64,000 bases of DNA from contig NZ_CP043568.1 of assembly GCF_014076415.1 (NCBI RefSeq), positions 992,001 through 1,056,000 of the forward strand, in the 5' to 3' direction. Positions within the stretch are counted from its first letter, which is position 1; every line of letters begins with the position of its first letter. Below, in pieces: positions 1 to 9,244 of this stretch. Both the position numbers and the translations under genes were made by a program. This stretch comes from Comamonas testosteroni. Lineage in GTDB: Bacteria > Pseudomonadota > Gammaproteobacteria > Burkholderiales > Burkholderiaceae_C. Below the pieces are notes generated by a model, which saw only the letters and a program-made list of their open reading frames with translations, did not search any database and was not told the origin of the DNA.

Positions 1-46
1 GAACGGCGGCCACGGCGAGTCCCTGAAAACGTAGAGGATGAACCAT
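1..46 (-). CDS. 5' end of a divergent gene, cut by the window start
   Basis: Reading the minus strand from an ATG at 46 gives about 15 codons (MVHPLRFQGLAVAAV) that run off the window. Basic and polar residues followed by a small hydrophobic run look like the start of an exported-protein signal peptide. The gene would be divergent from mutM and share the 47-96 promoter region with it. Too little is visible to assign a function, and the reading frame itself is not certain. Confidence 0.35.
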   Translation of the reverse strand, partial: MVHPLRFQGLAVAAV

Positions 47-96
47 CGGCTCATAATAATCCAAGCTTGTTGAACACTTGGCGAAGATGAGATTGC

Positions 97-960
97 ATGC
101 CTGAGTTGCCCGAAGTCGAGGTTACGCGCCGCTCTTTTGCTGACCGCATTGCGGGTGCGCAGATTGAGAAAGCCACCTTGGGAAAGCCCCTGCGCTGGCC
201 CCTGGGGCTGTTGCCGCAGGCACTGGCCGGCAGAGTCGTGCTGGGCGTGCGCAGACGCGGCAAGTATCTGCTGCTGGACCTGAGCGAAGGTCTGCTGCTC
301 ATGCACCTGGGCATGTCGGGCAGCCTGCGCTTTGCGGGCCGCGACGAGGAGCCGCTGGGCGCTGGCGGAGCGCATGATCACTTCGACCTGCAGACATCGC
401 GGGGCCTGCTGCGCCTGCATGATCCGCGCCGCTTCGGTGCCGTGATCTATGTTCCGGATGAGGGCGATGCCTTGGCGCGCAAGCTGCTTGACCATCTGGG
501 TATGGAGCCGCTGAGCGACGGATTCACGCTGGATGCCTTTCAAGCCGGGCTGGCTGCCAGTCGCTCGCCCATCAAGCAGTTGCTGCTCAGCGGCAGCGTG
601 GTGGTCGGTGTCGGCAATATCTATGCTTCCGAGGTGTTGTTTCTCTCGCGGATTCACCCGACAACACCGGCGCGCGATGTGGGCAGGCGCAAGGTCAAGG
701 TTTTGTATGAGGCCATTCGCACCGTGCTGGCCTTGGCGGTGGAGAAAGGCGGCACGACCTTGCGCGACTTTTCCGCAGCCAACGGCATGGAAGGGCACTT
801 TCAGTTGGAGGCCCAGGTCTATGGCCGCGATGGCCAGCCTTGCTCGCATTGCGGCGCCGCCATCCAGCTCATGCGCCAGGGGCAGCGCAGCACCTATTAC
901 TGCGCCCGCTGCCAGAAAGCAGCGAAAACTCAGAATTTGATAGCTAATACCGCAGTTTGA
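97..960 (+). CDS. mutM: Formamidopyrimidine-DNA glycosylase MutM (Fpg)
   Basis: Bifunctional DNA glycosylase/AP lyase that removes 8-oxoguanine and other oxidised purines in base excision repair. The protein begins MPELPEVE; in this family the Pro exposed by Met removal is the Schiff-base nucleophile and the following Glu is catalytic. RRGKYLLL near residue 53 holds the conserved Lys. The C-terminus carries the zinc finger, with CSHC and CARC pairs near residues 248-271. At 287 aa it is slightly longer than the usual 270, with a short tail after the finger. It shares a strand with the GTPase and mutY, so two enzymes of the GO repair pathway are encoded together. Confidence 0.97.
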   Translation: MPELPEVEVTRRSFADRIAGAQIEKATLGKPLRWPLGLLPQALAGRVVLGVRRRGKYLLLDLSEGLLLMHLGMSGSLRFAGRDEEPLGAGGAHDHFDLQTSRGLLRLHDPRRFGAVIYVPDEGDALARKLLDHLGMEPLSDGFTLDAFQAGLAASRSPIKQLLLSGSVVVGVGNIYASEVLFLSRIHPTTPARDVGRRKVKVLYEAIRTVLALAVEKGGTTLRDFSAANGMEGHFQLEAQVYGRDGQPCSHCGAAIQLMRQGQRSTYYCARCQKAAKTQNLIANTAV

Positions 961-1201
961 GTATGCGTTCAGGCATGTTTTGACGTCACAATTTCATTTT
1001 GATGCTTGATATGCTTCAAAGGCGTCGCCAATGCCAGGACGTTGGCGCTGTTCTGCGCCGTTGCGCGCAGATACTTTGCGGCTGGATATATCAGGCCAGC
1101 CTCTGGAAGAGCCGCAGATGCTGTCAAGGGGCAATGCTATATATTGATCAGGCTGTCAGCCCCGGCTGGCACGGCGACTCAGACAAACAAGAGGGGTAGA
1201 T

Positions 1202-3199
1202 GTGTCAGCTTCATTCAACGAGCAGTTCGATCAGTATGGCGCCTGGCGACGAGGCTTTGCCACCCAACTGCAGGAGCTGCGTGAATGGTTGATGGACCAG
1301 GATCTGCTGGACGCCTCGGTGCAGGAGCGCTTGCAGAGACTGGAAGAGCAGATGCGCACCGACAAGGTCATGGTTGCCTTCGTGGCCGAGTTCTCGCGCG
1401 GCAAATCCGAGCTTATCAACGCTGTCTTCTTTGCCCATTACGGCCGCCGGCTGATGCCGGCCAGTGCAGGCCGCACCACCATGTGTCCAGCGGAGCTGGG
1501 ATGGGAGCCGGAGCTGCCGCCCTGTCTGTGCCTGCTGCCCATCGATACCAGAGAGTCGCCGGAGAGCCTGGGCCAGTGGCGCATGCGTCCCGACGCCTGG
1601 GTGCAGCAGCCGCTGGATATCGCCGATGCGCAGCAGATATCCGACACGCTGGCCAAGGTGGCCGAGGTGCGCAAGGTCTCCATCGATCAGGCCAGGGCCT
1701 GGGGCTTTTGGCATGACGACGAGACTGCCGACAACCCCATGGTCGATGCCGACGGTTGGGTCGAAGTGCCAATGTGGCGCCATGCCTTGATCAATATGCC
1801 TCATCCGCTGCTCAAACAGGGGTTGGTGATTCTCGATACGCCTGGCCTGAATGCAGTGGGGGCAGAGCCGGAGCTGACCGTCAATCTGATACCCCAGGCA
1901 CATGCCGTGGTCTTTGTGCTGGGCGCCGATACCGGCGTGACCAAGTCCGACCTTGCCATCTGGCGCGACCATGTGCTGCCGGCAGGAGCAGGCAAGGCGG
2001 GGAGCGATGACGCACTGGCTGCATCGCGTCTGGTGGTGCTCAACAAGGTGGATACGCTGTGGGACAGTCTGAGTTCTGGCGCGCAGGTGCAGGCCCAGTT
2101 GCGCCGTCAGCAGCAGGACTCGGCCCAGTTGCTGGGGGTGGCGCTGGAGCGCGTGCTGCCCATCTCCGCCCAGAAGGGGCTGGTCGCCAAGGTGGGGCGT
2201 AACGACAGCCTGCTCCAGGCCAGCGGTCTGCCCGCTTTTGAAGATCTTCTGGCCAATGGCATCATGGGACAGCGCCAGAAAGTGCTGCAGGCCGCTGTGC
2301 GTACCAATGTGCAACAACTGCAGTCGCAGGTGGAACGCGTCATCAACATGCGCCGCGGCGATCTCGACGACCAGCTGGCCGAGCTCTGCGGCCTGCGCGG
2401 CAAGAATGCGACGGTGATCGCCAGCATGCGTGCCCGCATCGAGGCCGAGCACAAGGAATTCGACCAGAGTGCCAGCCGCATCCAGGCCATGCGCAACATC
2501 CATATGCGCATGCTCAAGGAGCTTTTCCGGCTTCTGAGCTCGAGCACTTTGAAGGCCGAATTGGCCGAGCTGAAAGAGGCGCTGGATCAGCGCGGGCTCA
2601 AACTTGGCCTGCGCAAGGTCTATGAACAGACTTTCGAGCATCTGCATGCCGTGGCTGCAAAGGTGCAGGACCAGGCCGATGAGATCCAGACAATGATGAG
2701 TTCCTCGTTCAAGGAACTCAATGCGGAGTTTGGCTTCTCCCTGCAGGCACCGCCGCAGCTGGTGTTGTCCGAGCTCAAGGACGACTTGCGCAGCATCGAG
2801 GGCAGTTACACCCAGTATCTGGGACTTAGCAGTGTCATCAGGCTCGGCAGTGCCGACTTTTCGCAACGCCTGATCAAGGCGCTGGCGCTGCGTTTGCGCA
2901 CGGTGTTTGAAGCGGCATCGAACGACGTGGATATGTGGAGCAAATCACTGACTGCACCAGTCGATGCACAATTGCGCGAACGTAAACGCAGTTACACGCG
3001 CCGCCTGGAGGCCGTAGACCGGATCAGCGGTGCGGCCACTGAGCTGGAGGAGCGCATTGCCGACATGGAAAATGCGCAAGCCCGCCTGGGAATGCTGCAG
3101 ACGCAGCTGATCAGCGCATCGGCGCAACTGCTGGATCCGATTGCGGCCGAGCGGCAGCAGGCCGCGTCCATGCCGTTGGACATCAACCTGGTAGCTTGA
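1202..3199 (+). CDS. Dynamin-like GTPase between mutM and mutY
   Basis: 665-aa P-loop GTPase of the dynamin/GTP-binding superfamily. Visible motifs are a P-loop (AEFSRGKSE, about residue 62), a G3 motif (LDTPGLNAVG, about 211) and a G4 motif (NKVD, about 280). A long helical, Gln/Glu/Arg-rich C-terminal half (about 390-660) fits a dynamin-type stalk. No signal peptide is seen. The GTG start at 1202 is preceded by GAGGGG at 1191-1196. Its stop lies 4 bp before the mutY start, so the two are almost certainly co-transcribed. No role in oxidative DNA repair can be read from the sequence; membrane remodelling is the family-level guess. Confidence 0.85.
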   Translation: MSASFNEQFDQYGAWRRGFATQLQELREWLMDQDLLDASVQERLQRLEEQMRTDKVMVAFVAEFSRGKSELINAVFFAHYGRRLMPASAGRTTMCPAELGWEPELPPCLCLLPIDTRESPESLGQWRMRPDAWVQQPLDIADAQQISDTLAKVAEVRKVSIDQARAWGFWHDDETADNPMVDADGWVEVPMWRHALINMPHPLLKQGLVILDTPGLNAVGAEPELTVNLIPQAHAVVFVLGADTGVTKSDLAIWRDHVLPAGAGKAGSDDALAASRLVVLNKVDTLWDSLSSGAQVQAQLRRQQQDSAQLLGVALERVLPISAQKGLVAKVGRNDSLLQASGLPAFEDLLANGIMGQRQKVLQAAVRTNVQQLQSQVERVINMRRGDLDDQLAELCGLRGKNATVIASMRARIEAEHKEFDQSASRIQAMRNIHMRMLKELFRLLSSSTLKAELAELKEALDQRGLKLGLRKVYEQTFEHLHAVAAKVQDQADEIQTMMSSSFKELNAEFGFSLQAPPQLVLSELKDDLRSIEGSYTQYLGLSSVIRLGSADFSQRLIKALALRLRTVFEAASNDVDMWSKSLTAPVDAQLRERKRSYTRRLEAVDRISGAATELEERIADMENAQARLGMLQTQLISASAQLLDPIAAERQQAASMPLDINLVA

Positions 3200-3203
3200 A
3201 ATC

Positions 3204-4271
3204 TTGACTCTCCCTTCGATTGCCGCAGCCGTAGTGCAGTGGCAGGCCAGCCATGGCCGCAATCATCTGCCCTGGCAGCAAACCCGTGACCCTTACCGCG
3301 TCTGGCTGTCTGAAATCATGCTGCAGCAGACCCAGGTCAGCACCGTGCTGGGCTACTACCAGCGCTTCCTGGACGCTTTTCCGGATGTGGCCAGCCTGGC
3401 GGCTGCACCGCAGGATGCCGTGCTGGCGCTGTGGAGCGGCCTGGGCTACTACAGCCGCGCGCGCAATCTGCATAAATGCGCGCAGACCGTGATGGAGCAA
3501 TGGGGCGGGGCCTTCCCGCAAACGGCCGAAGAATTGGCGACCTTGCCTGGCATTGGCCGCTCCACGGCTGGCGCCATTTCATCGTTCTGCTTTTCCGAGC
3601 GGGTGCCGATTCTGGATGCCAATGTGCGACGTGTTCTCACACGGGTGCTGGCGTTCGATGCGGATCTGGCGCAGTCCAGAAATGAAAAGCAGCTCTGGGA
3701 ACACGCCCAGCAACTGTGTCCCACAGAGAATCTGCACGAAGCCATGCCGCGTTACACCCAGGGCATGATGGATCTGGGCGCCAGCGTCTGCACATCGCGC
3801 AAGCCCACTTGCCTGGTGTGCCCCTTGCACTCCGAATGCCGGGCGGCCCGTGCCGGCAACCCCGAAAACTATCCCGTGCGCACGCGCAGGATCAAGCGCA
3901 GCGCCGAGTCCTGGTGGCTGCTGCTGGCGGTGGATGCGCAGCGTCGCGTATGGCTGCAAAAGCGCCCGCAAGCCGGTATCTGGGCCGGGCTTTACAGTCC
4001 GCCTGTCTTTGAAGACTATGCGGCACTGCAAAGCCATGTGCAGGCCGCATGGCCTCAGGACGGGACCCGGGGCTGGCAGGATCTTCCCGGCTTTCTGCAT
4101 GTGCTGACCCACAAGGATCTGCACCTGCATCCAGTTCTGGTGCCCGTCGATCAGGCGCACGCCGCCCTGCTCTCAGAGGCCGATGAATCCTGCTGGGCGG
4201 ATGCAGCGGCCTGGGCCGAGCTGGGTCTGCCGGCCCCGATCCGCAAACTGCTCGATGCCGAGCTGGCCTGA
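3204..4271 (+). CDS. mutY: Adenine DNA glycosylase MutY
   Basis: Removes adenine mispaired with 8-oxoguanine, complementing MutM. Visible features are the substrate-recognition segment WLSEIMLQQTQV, the helix-hairpin-helix LPGIGRSTAGAI (about residue 115), the catalytic Asp in PILDANVRRV, and the [4Fe-4S] ligand pattern C-x6-C-x2-C-x5-C in CTSRKPTCLVCPLHSEC. A C-terminal NUDIX-like 8-oxoG-recognition domain follows (about 230-350). The start used is TTG at 3204, 4 bp after the GTPase stop. Length (355 aa) is normal. A strong hairpin terminator lies 18 bp downstream. Confidence 0.97.
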   Translation: MTLPSIAAAVVQWQASHGRNHLPWQQTRDPYRVWLSEIMLQQTQVSTVLGYYQRFLDAFPDVASLAAAPQDAVLALWSGLGYYSRARNLHKCAQTVMEQWGGAFPQTAEELATLPGIGRSTAGAISSFCFSERVPILDANVRRVLTRVLAFDADLAQSRNEKQLWEHAQQLCPTENLHEAMPRYTQGMMDLGASVCTSRKPTCLVCPLHSECRAARAGNPENYPVRTRRIKRSAESWWLLLAVDAQRRVWLQKRPQAGIWAGLYSPPVFEDYAALQSHVQAAWPQDGTRGWQDLPGFLHVLTHKDLHLHPVLVPVDQAHAALLSEADESCWADAAAWAELGLPAPIRKLLDAELA

Positions 4272-4289
4272 ACGCCTGCCGCATGAATG

Positions 4290-4320
4290 AAAAAAGGTGA
4301 CGGCCGGCGTCACCTTTTTT
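4290..4320. terminator. Bidirectional terminator between mutY and the cre cluster
   Basis: A-tract, GGTGACG stem, 5-nt loop, CGTCACC, then six T. It is symmetrical enough to end transcription from mutY (+) and from the creD-linked small ORF (-), which converge here. Confidence 0.9.
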
Positions 4321-4334
4321 GATGGCTGCAGATT

Positions 4335-4616
4335 TCAGAAACGCAATCTGGGCATCAGCATGGAGCAGCGCAGCCCCATCAAGGCCAGCCACAGGGCCTT
4401 GGCCTGCGGGTTGCCGCGCTGTGTCTGCAATTGCCGGCCGGCGGCCACCACCTGCTGGCGCAGGACTTGCTGCGCCTTGCGGTCGCCTTGGCTTTGTGCG
4501 CTCAGCCAGAGTTGCCGGTACTGCTGCACGCTGAGCCGGCCAGGCTCGCCGAGCAGGTGGCGCGACGACGTGTTCAGCAAGGCCTGAGCCTGCGGGCTGT
4601 GTCGTGACTGGTTCAT
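4335..4616 (-). CDS. Small protein translationally coupled to creD
   Basis: 93-aa ORF whose ATG overlaps the creD stop codon (ATGA, 4613-4616), the usual sign of translational coupling. It is rich in Gln, Ala, Arg and Leu (VLRQQVVAAGRQLQTQRG), strongly basic, with no membrane segment until a short hydrophobic Leu/Met C-terminus (ALMGLRCSMLMPRLRF). I recognise no family. Tight coupling and the convergent terminator immediately after it support it being real. Function is unknown; membership of the CreBC regulon is inferred from position. Confidence 0.65.
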   Translation of the reverse strand: MNQSRHSPQAQALLNTSSRHLLGEPGRLSVQQYRQLWLSAQSQGDRKAQQVLRQQVVAAGRQLQTQRGNPQAKALWLALMGLRCSMLMPRLRF

Positions 4617-6037
4617 GCGGCCTCCTCTTGTTTCGAAGACTTGCTTGGCGCTTCGTTCTCGCTGCGTCCAAAGGCGTACCAGTCCACATGACGGGTGCAG
4701 ATCATGACCAGGGCCAGCACGCCGAACAGGGCGATGGAGCCGACGACCAGAGCGGTCTGCTCCAGCTGCAGCAGCACATACAGCAGGCCGTACAGGGCCG
4801 AGATGGCAACCGCGAACGGCAGGCCGCGTCTGATGCTGCCCAGAATGTGGCTGGCATAGAAGGCCAGCAGAGCCACGCAGGAGCTGGCCGCAACCGCATA
4901 GGCCGTGGCAAAGCCCAGATGTTCGGACAGACTGATGAGCAACAGGAAGAAGCTGCACAGGGCCGAGCCGACCAGCAGGTACTGCACAGGGTGAACGCGC
5001 AGCTTTTTCATGACTTCGAACAGGCCGACCGCGACAAAGGTCAGGATCACAAAAAGAATGCCGTACTTGGTGGCGCGCTCGCTCAGCGAGTAGACATTGA
5101 CGGGGTTGACGAACTCCGTGTCCATGGTTTCGAGGCAGGGACCGCTGTCGTCATGGCCACGGGCTGCAGAGGCGGCATAGGTTTCCGAGCTGCCCCAGTT
5201 GCCGGGGCTGCAAAGACGTTGCTGGCGGGTGAAGGCCGTGCTGGCAGAGGTGGCCAGCGAGGACAGCTCCCAGCTGGCGGTGAATCCGCTGTCCGTCACC
5301 TCGCGTCGGCTGGGTAGAAAGCTGCCGCCAAACGAGGGATGAGGCCAGTCGGCAGTCAGCGTGACCTTGTTTTCCGTGGCGATGGGGCTGAAGGCGAGCT
5401 GCTCCGTACCCAGCAGCTGCAGCTTGAGCTCGAGGTTCAGGGCCTGGCCTTTTTTCAGCAGGCTGGCGTCAATCTCTGCCTGGATGCCCTTGCCGTAGCG
5501 CTCCAGTGGCGTGCCGGATTCGACGGCCAGATCCTGGCCGTTGGCCTGCAGCGTCGCGCTGCGGATGCCGCGGGGGTCGCTGAGCACGAATGCCGCAAAG
5601 ACTTTCTTGCAGCGCACCACGGCGTTGGGCTCGCTGGGTTTGGGCAGCTCCGCATACTGCGCGGCATTGGCAAAACCGGCCGATATCTGGTCGTGCAGCA
5701 CATAGGTGTTGATGTGGTGCAGGCCTCGTGAGCGCTCTTCCATCTTGGCGTTGGCATCGTGGTTGAGCGTGTCGGGCAGCAGCATGCGCTGGAATTCGCG
5801 GGTGCTGTACTCGATTTTCTTGCCATTGGTCGTGCTGGTGGTTTCGGTGCAGTTCTGCACCAGGGCAGGACCAATCAGCGTTTGCGTACCGGCCAGGCTG
5901 GAGACCACGCTTTGCACGGCGTAGTCTCGGTTGCGTATGCGGTCTTTCACCACGTCCTGAATCATGGACAGGCCGGCCATGAGCAGGGCCAGAACGATCA
6001 GCAGTGAGACTGTCTTGAACAGCAGTCGGTTTTTCAT
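4613..6037 (-). CDS. creD: Inner membrane protein CreD
   Basis: 474-aa CreD-family membrane protein. One N-terminal membrane segment (residues 9-27) is followed by a large periplasmic domain (about 30-320) and a C-terminal bundle of about five hydrophobic helices (about 325-455). The E. coli homologue is induced by CreBC and affects envelope integrity and colicin tolerance; in Aeromonas and Pseudomonas the equivalent system affects beta-lactam response. It lies downstream of creC, with a CreB-type repeat in the 106-bp gap, so it can probably be transcribed from its own CreB-dependent promoter. Confidence 0.93.
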   Translation of the reverse strand: MKNRLLFKTVSLLIVLALLMAGLSMIQDVVKDRIRNRDYAVQSVVSSLAGTQTLIGPALVQNCTETTSTTNGKKIEYSTREFQRMLLPDTLNHDANAKMEERSRGLHHINTYVLHDQISAGFANAAQYAELPKPSEPNAVVRCKKVFAAFVLSDPRGIRSATLQANGQDLAVESGTPLERYGKGIQAEIDASLLKKGQALNLELKLQLLGTEQLAFSPIATENKVTLTADWPHPSFGGSFLPSRREVTDSGFTASWELSSLATSASTAFTRQQRLCSPGNWGSSETYAASAARGHDDSGPCLETMDTEFVNPVNVYSLSERATKYGILFVILTFVAVGLFEVMKKLRVHPVQYLLVGSALCSFFLLLISLSEHLGFATAYAVAASSCVALLAFYASHILGSIRRGLPFAVAISALYGLLYVLLQLEQTALVVGSIALFGVLALVMICTRHVDWYAFGRSENEAPSKSSKQEEAA

Positions 6038-6103
6038 GCGTGCTCCTGAATGAGGGGTTCAGGACGCAGTGTCGGCAGCGACTGTGTGGACGCAATGAAG
6101 TCT

Positions 6104-6119
6104 GTGAAGCGGGTGTGAA
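6104..6119 (-). promoter_or_regulatory. CreB-binding direct repeat (cre tag) upstream of creD
   Basis: On the minus strand the sequence is TTCAC-N6-TTCAC with no mismatch, the CreB box known from E. coli (also called the blr tag in Aeromonas). It ends about 67 bp upstream of the creD ATG, a suitable place for activation. Confidence 0.85.
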
Positions 6120-6143
6120 GTCCTGCCCGAAAACCTTGGTCGC

Positions 6144-7598
6144 TCAGCTTTGGGGCGCGAAATCCAGTGTCACGACAAGGCCGGGGTGGCGATTTCGGAA
6201 CTGCATGCTGCCGCCATGAAGATGCATGATGCGGGTGACGATGGACAGGCCCAGCCCGGTGCCGCTGCGCTCTCCGTTGGGTCTGGGGGTCGTGAAGAAG
6301 CGCTCGCCAAGGCGGGCCAGCAAGGGCTCGGCCACGCCCGGACCCTGATCGCTGACGGTGATGCGGTGTGGGGCCAGCTCAAGCTCGATCACGCTGTTCT
6401 CTGCTGAGAAATCCAGGGCGTTCTGCAGCAGATTGCTGATGGCCAGGGTGACCAGGCCGGCCTCCCAGGGGCCGCTGCTGTCCATGCCGCTCAGGTGCAT
6501 GGCCATGCCGCGTTGCTCGGCATGGCTTTGCAGCGCAGCCATGGCTTGCCGGGCGCATTCCATCAGGCTGCAGCCATGGCGGGTGTCCAGTTGCTGGCGC
6601 TGCTCAAGGCGGCTGAGCTGGAGCAGCTGGTCGATCAGATTCTGCAGACGCAGGCTCTGGTCCACCACCTGTCTGGCAAACAGGGCCCGGTCCTGGGGCG
6701 GCAGCTCTTCCTGCAGCAACTCGCCTGCGCCGCGTATGGCGGCTACCGGGCTTTTGAGTTCATGGGTCAGGGCGCGTACATAGCCCTCGATATAGTCGCG
6801 CCCCTCCAGGCGCTTGCGCATATTGTCCATGGCCTGGGCCAGCTCGCCCAGCTCGCCGGGCATGTCGGGTATGGAAGCAGGGGCCGAGGCCTGTACGGGG
6901 TGGGCGGACTCGTTGAGCGTGGGGGCCTGTACATGCTGCGCATAGTTGCGCAGCCGGCGCACGTGAAGCACAAACCACCAGGTCACCGCACAGCCCACGG
7001 CGGCGGACAGCAGCACGAACAGCAGGCCGCCGCGCAGAATCTTCTGCTCTGCGCTGTCGACGATTTTCTGTACCGAGCTGGAGGGCTTGGAGGCGGTCAG
7101 CACCCCGGCAATCCTGCCGTCCACCATGATGGGCGCGGAGACATACATGACGCTGCTGGATTCGTCCTCCTTGATGGCTCGCGTGGTGCGCGCGCCGTAT
7201 TCACCGCGCAGCGTCAGATAGACATCGCGCCAGCGCGAGTAGTCGGCGCCCTGGTCCCTGCCCTGGGAGTCGAACAGCACCATGCCCCGGGCGTCGGTGA
7301 CGGTGATGCGCAGATCCAGCGTGGTCTTGCGTGTGTCCCAGATCCAGGCCTGTATCGGCTTTTGCGTGTAGCCCTGCAGCTGAGCGGCAAACGTGCTGTC
7401 CGAACCGGCCTGCAGCCGGCCTTTTTCCATGTCGGCACTGGCCAGCGTGGCCAGCGCATAGGCGGTCTCCACCAGCGTGTCCTCGGTCACCTTGCGTACG
7501 CTGGGCTTGATCTCCACCATGAAGACGCGCAGCACGAAAAAGGCGGCCAGACCGTTGATCACGAAGAAGGCAAAGAAGAGACGCAGGCCCAGACGCAT
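6144..7598 (-). CDS. creC: Sensor histidine kinase CreC
   Basis: 484-aa membrane kinase. Segments in order: membrane helix about 5-27, periplasmic sensor about 30-185, second helix about 190-212, HAMP, phospho-acceptor segment ALTHELKSPVAAIRG with the active His, then an HATPase domain with the N box (NLLQNALDFS) and G boxes (DQGPGV, GTGLGLSIV). It phosphorylates CreB. The ATG lies 5 bp after the creB stop, so the two form an operon. Confidence 0.94.
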   Translation of the reverse strand: MRLGLRLFFAFFVINGLAAFFVLRVFMVEIKPSVRKVTEDTLVETAYALATLASADMEKGRLQAGSDSTFAAQLQGYTQKPIQAWIWDTRKTTLDLRITVTDARGMVLFDSQGRDQGADYSRWRDVYLTLRGEYGARTTRAIKEDESSSVMYVSAPIMVDGRIAGVLTASKPSSSVQKIVDSAEQKILRGGLLFVLLSAAVGCAVTWWFVLHVRRLRNYAQHVQAPTLNESAHPVQASAPASIPDMPGELGELAQAMDNMRKRLEGRDYIEGYVRALTHELKSPVAAIRGAGELLQEELPPQDRALFARQVVDQSLRLQNLIDQLLQLSRLEQRQQLDTRHGCSLMECARQAMAALQSHAEQRGMAMHLSGMDSSGPWEAGLVTLAISNLLQNALDFSAENSVIELELAPHRITVSDQGPGVAEPLLARLGERFFTTPRPNGERSGTGLGLSIVTRIMHLHGGSMQFRNRHPGLVVTLDFAPQS

Positions 7599-7603
7599 AC
7601 CGG

Positions 7604-8287
7604 CTATCCGGGCTGGTTCAGGCTATAGCCCAGACCGCGGTGGGTGACGATGAGCTCCTGATCGGGCAAACGCTCGCGCAGTTTGGCGCGCAGGGTCTTG
7701 ATGTGGGTATCCACCGTGCGGTCCGTGCTCTCGCTGTCCAGCCCCCAGATTTGCTCCAGCAAGGCGTCGCGGCTCAGGATGCGGCCTGCCGCGTTGACCA
7801 GGCTCTGCAGCAGCTGGTATTCGCGCCGTGTCAGATCCAGCGCCTTGCTGTGGATCAGTGCACGCTGCCCTTGCTCATCTATTTGAAGTGCTTTCGCAAG
7901 CTGGGCGGGTGCTGCAGGCTGGAATTGCCTGGAGCGGCGCAGCAGGGCGCGGGTGCGCGCCAGCAGCTCGCGCGGGCTGAAGGGCTTGGTCAGATAGTCG
8001 TCTGCGCCCAGCTCCAGGCCCAGAACCTTGTCCATCTCCTCACCTCTGGCACTGAGCACCAGAGCCGGAACAATGGAGCCGGCAGAGCGCAGCTCGCGGC
8101 ACCAGTCCAGGCCGTTGCCGTCGGGAAGGCCTACGTCCATGAGCAGCACATCAAACGCTGTCCTGCTCCATTGCTGACGCGCATCGGCGATCAGCAGGCT
8201 GTGGGTGACGGCAATGCCCTCGCGCTCCAGAGCGTAGCAAATCGTTCTTGCAATGGCCGGGTCGTCTTCGAGCAGCAGCACCTGCAT
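7604..8287 (-). CDS. creB: Response regulator CreB
   Basis: OmpR-type regulator with a receiver domain (acidic pair EDD near residue 7, phospho-acceptor Asp in LLMDVGLPDG, Lys in TKPFSP) and a C-terminal winged helix (REYQLLQSL to HRGLGYSL). The start at 8287 gives MQVLLLEDD, the normal receiver N-terminus; an in-frame ATG at 8311 would add 8 residues. It follows rapZ by about 30 bp and is followed by creC. The expected operator is the repeat found upstream of creD. Confidence 0.93.
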   Translation of the reverse strand: MQVLLLEDDPAIARTICYALEREGIAVTHSLLIADARQQWSRTAFDVLLMDVGLPDGNGLDWCRELRSAGSIVPALVLSARGEEMDKVLGLELGADDYLTKPFSPRELLARTRALLRRSRQFQPAAPAQLAKALQIDEQGQRALIHSKALDLTRREYQLLQSLVNAAGRILSRDALLEQIWGLDSESTDRTVDTHIKTLRAKLRERLPDQELIVTHRGLGYSLNQPG

Positions 8288-8316
8288 GGCTGACGTCTGA
8301 GGGCTGAGCATGCGGG

Positions 8317-9240
8317 TCAGCTGATCGGATGGATGGCGTCCGGGGCCAGAAACTGCTGAGAAACCTGGATGAATTTGTCGCGGAAATCCAGAGAGCGGTG
8401 GCGACGGACGGTGGGCCACTGCTTCTCGAAATGCCTGGCGAGAGCTTCGACGAGAAAGACCGAGCGGTGCTGCCCACCCGTGCAGCCTATGCCCACGGTG
8501 ACATAGCTGCGGTGGTCTCTGGCCAGCATCGGCAGCCAGCGTTCGAGGAACTGCTGTATATCCAGCTGCATCTGCTGCACCTCGGGCAAGGCGCCCAGAT
8601 AGTCCGCAACCGGCTTGTCCAGGCCCGTCAAGGCACGCAGTTCCTTGTCGTAGAAGGGATTGGGCAGCATGCGCACATCAAACACATAGTCAGAGTCTGT
8701 AGGCATGCTGTGCTTGAACCCAAAGGACTGGAACATCAGCGTCATCTGCCCTGTGGGCGCTTCGATGATCTGCTTGATATAGCTTTGCAGCTGCGCCGAC
8801 TTGAGGTCGCCGGTGTCGATGACGATGGAGCGGTCGCGCAGCAGGCCCAGCAGCTCGCGTTCCTTTTCGATGTCGAGCTCCAGTGCCTGGCGCTCGTTCG
8901 TCTGGGAGCCCGGAGACAGAGGGTGGCGCCTGCGGGTTTCCGAAAAGCGCCTGATCAGAGTGCTGCTGTCGGCATCGAGAAAAATCATGCGTGGCATCAG
9001 CCCCTGCTTTTTGAGGCGATGCAGCTGCTCAGGCAGCTGAGGCAGGCCCTTGGCGCTGCGTGCATCCATGGCAATGGCCACTTTCTCGTCCTGATGATTG
9101 AGCTTGAGCTCCACAAAGGACTGCAGCAGCTCCGGGGGCAGGTTGTCGACGCAGTAGTAGCCAGCATCCTCCAGCGCATGCAGCGCAACGGATTTGCCCG
9201 ATCCGGACATGCCGCTGATCAGAACAATCTCCATGGACAT
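8317..9240 (-). CDS. rapZ: RNase adapter / nucleotide-binding protein RapZ
   Basis: 307-aa RapZ (YvcJ) protein. The N-terminus has Walker A GMSGSGKS (about residue 10) and the C-terminus has the conserved segment [12 protein letters not shown]. In E. coli RapZ guides RNase E to the sRNA GlmZ and binds glucosamine-6-phosphate; in betaproteobacteria the target is less clear. The ATG at 9240 is chosen because AGAGGAG lies 8 nt upstream, and upstream in-frame sequence belongs to recN. The start is 4 bp from the recN stop. Confidence 0.94.
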   Translation of the reverse strand: MSMEIVLISGMSGSGKSVALHALEDAGYYCVDNLPPELLQSFVELKLNHQDEKVAIAMDARSAKGLPQLPEQLHRLKKQGLMPRMIFLDADSSTLIRRFSETRRRHPLSPGSQTNERQALELDIEKERELLGLLRDRSIVIDTGDLKSAQLQSYIKQIIEAPTGQMTLMFQSFGFKHSMPTDSDYVFDVRMLPNPFYDKELRALTGLDKPVADYLGALPEVQQMQLDIQQFLERWLPMLARDHRSYVTVGIGCTGGQHRSVFLVEALARHFEKQWPTVRRHRSLDFRDKFIQVSQQFLAPDAIHPIS

Positions 9241-9244
9241 GATT

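Noticed and set aside
999..1199. Short ORFs in the mutM-GTPase gap
   Set aside because: No ribosome site or family similarity; they overlap each other in different frames, and the gap is better read as non-coding leader.
1211..2866. 551-aa open frame antisense to the dynamin-like GTPase
   Set aside because: It is the shadow of a high-GC gene: His/Gln/Leu-rich, no domain, and the + strand frame has clear GTPase motifs.
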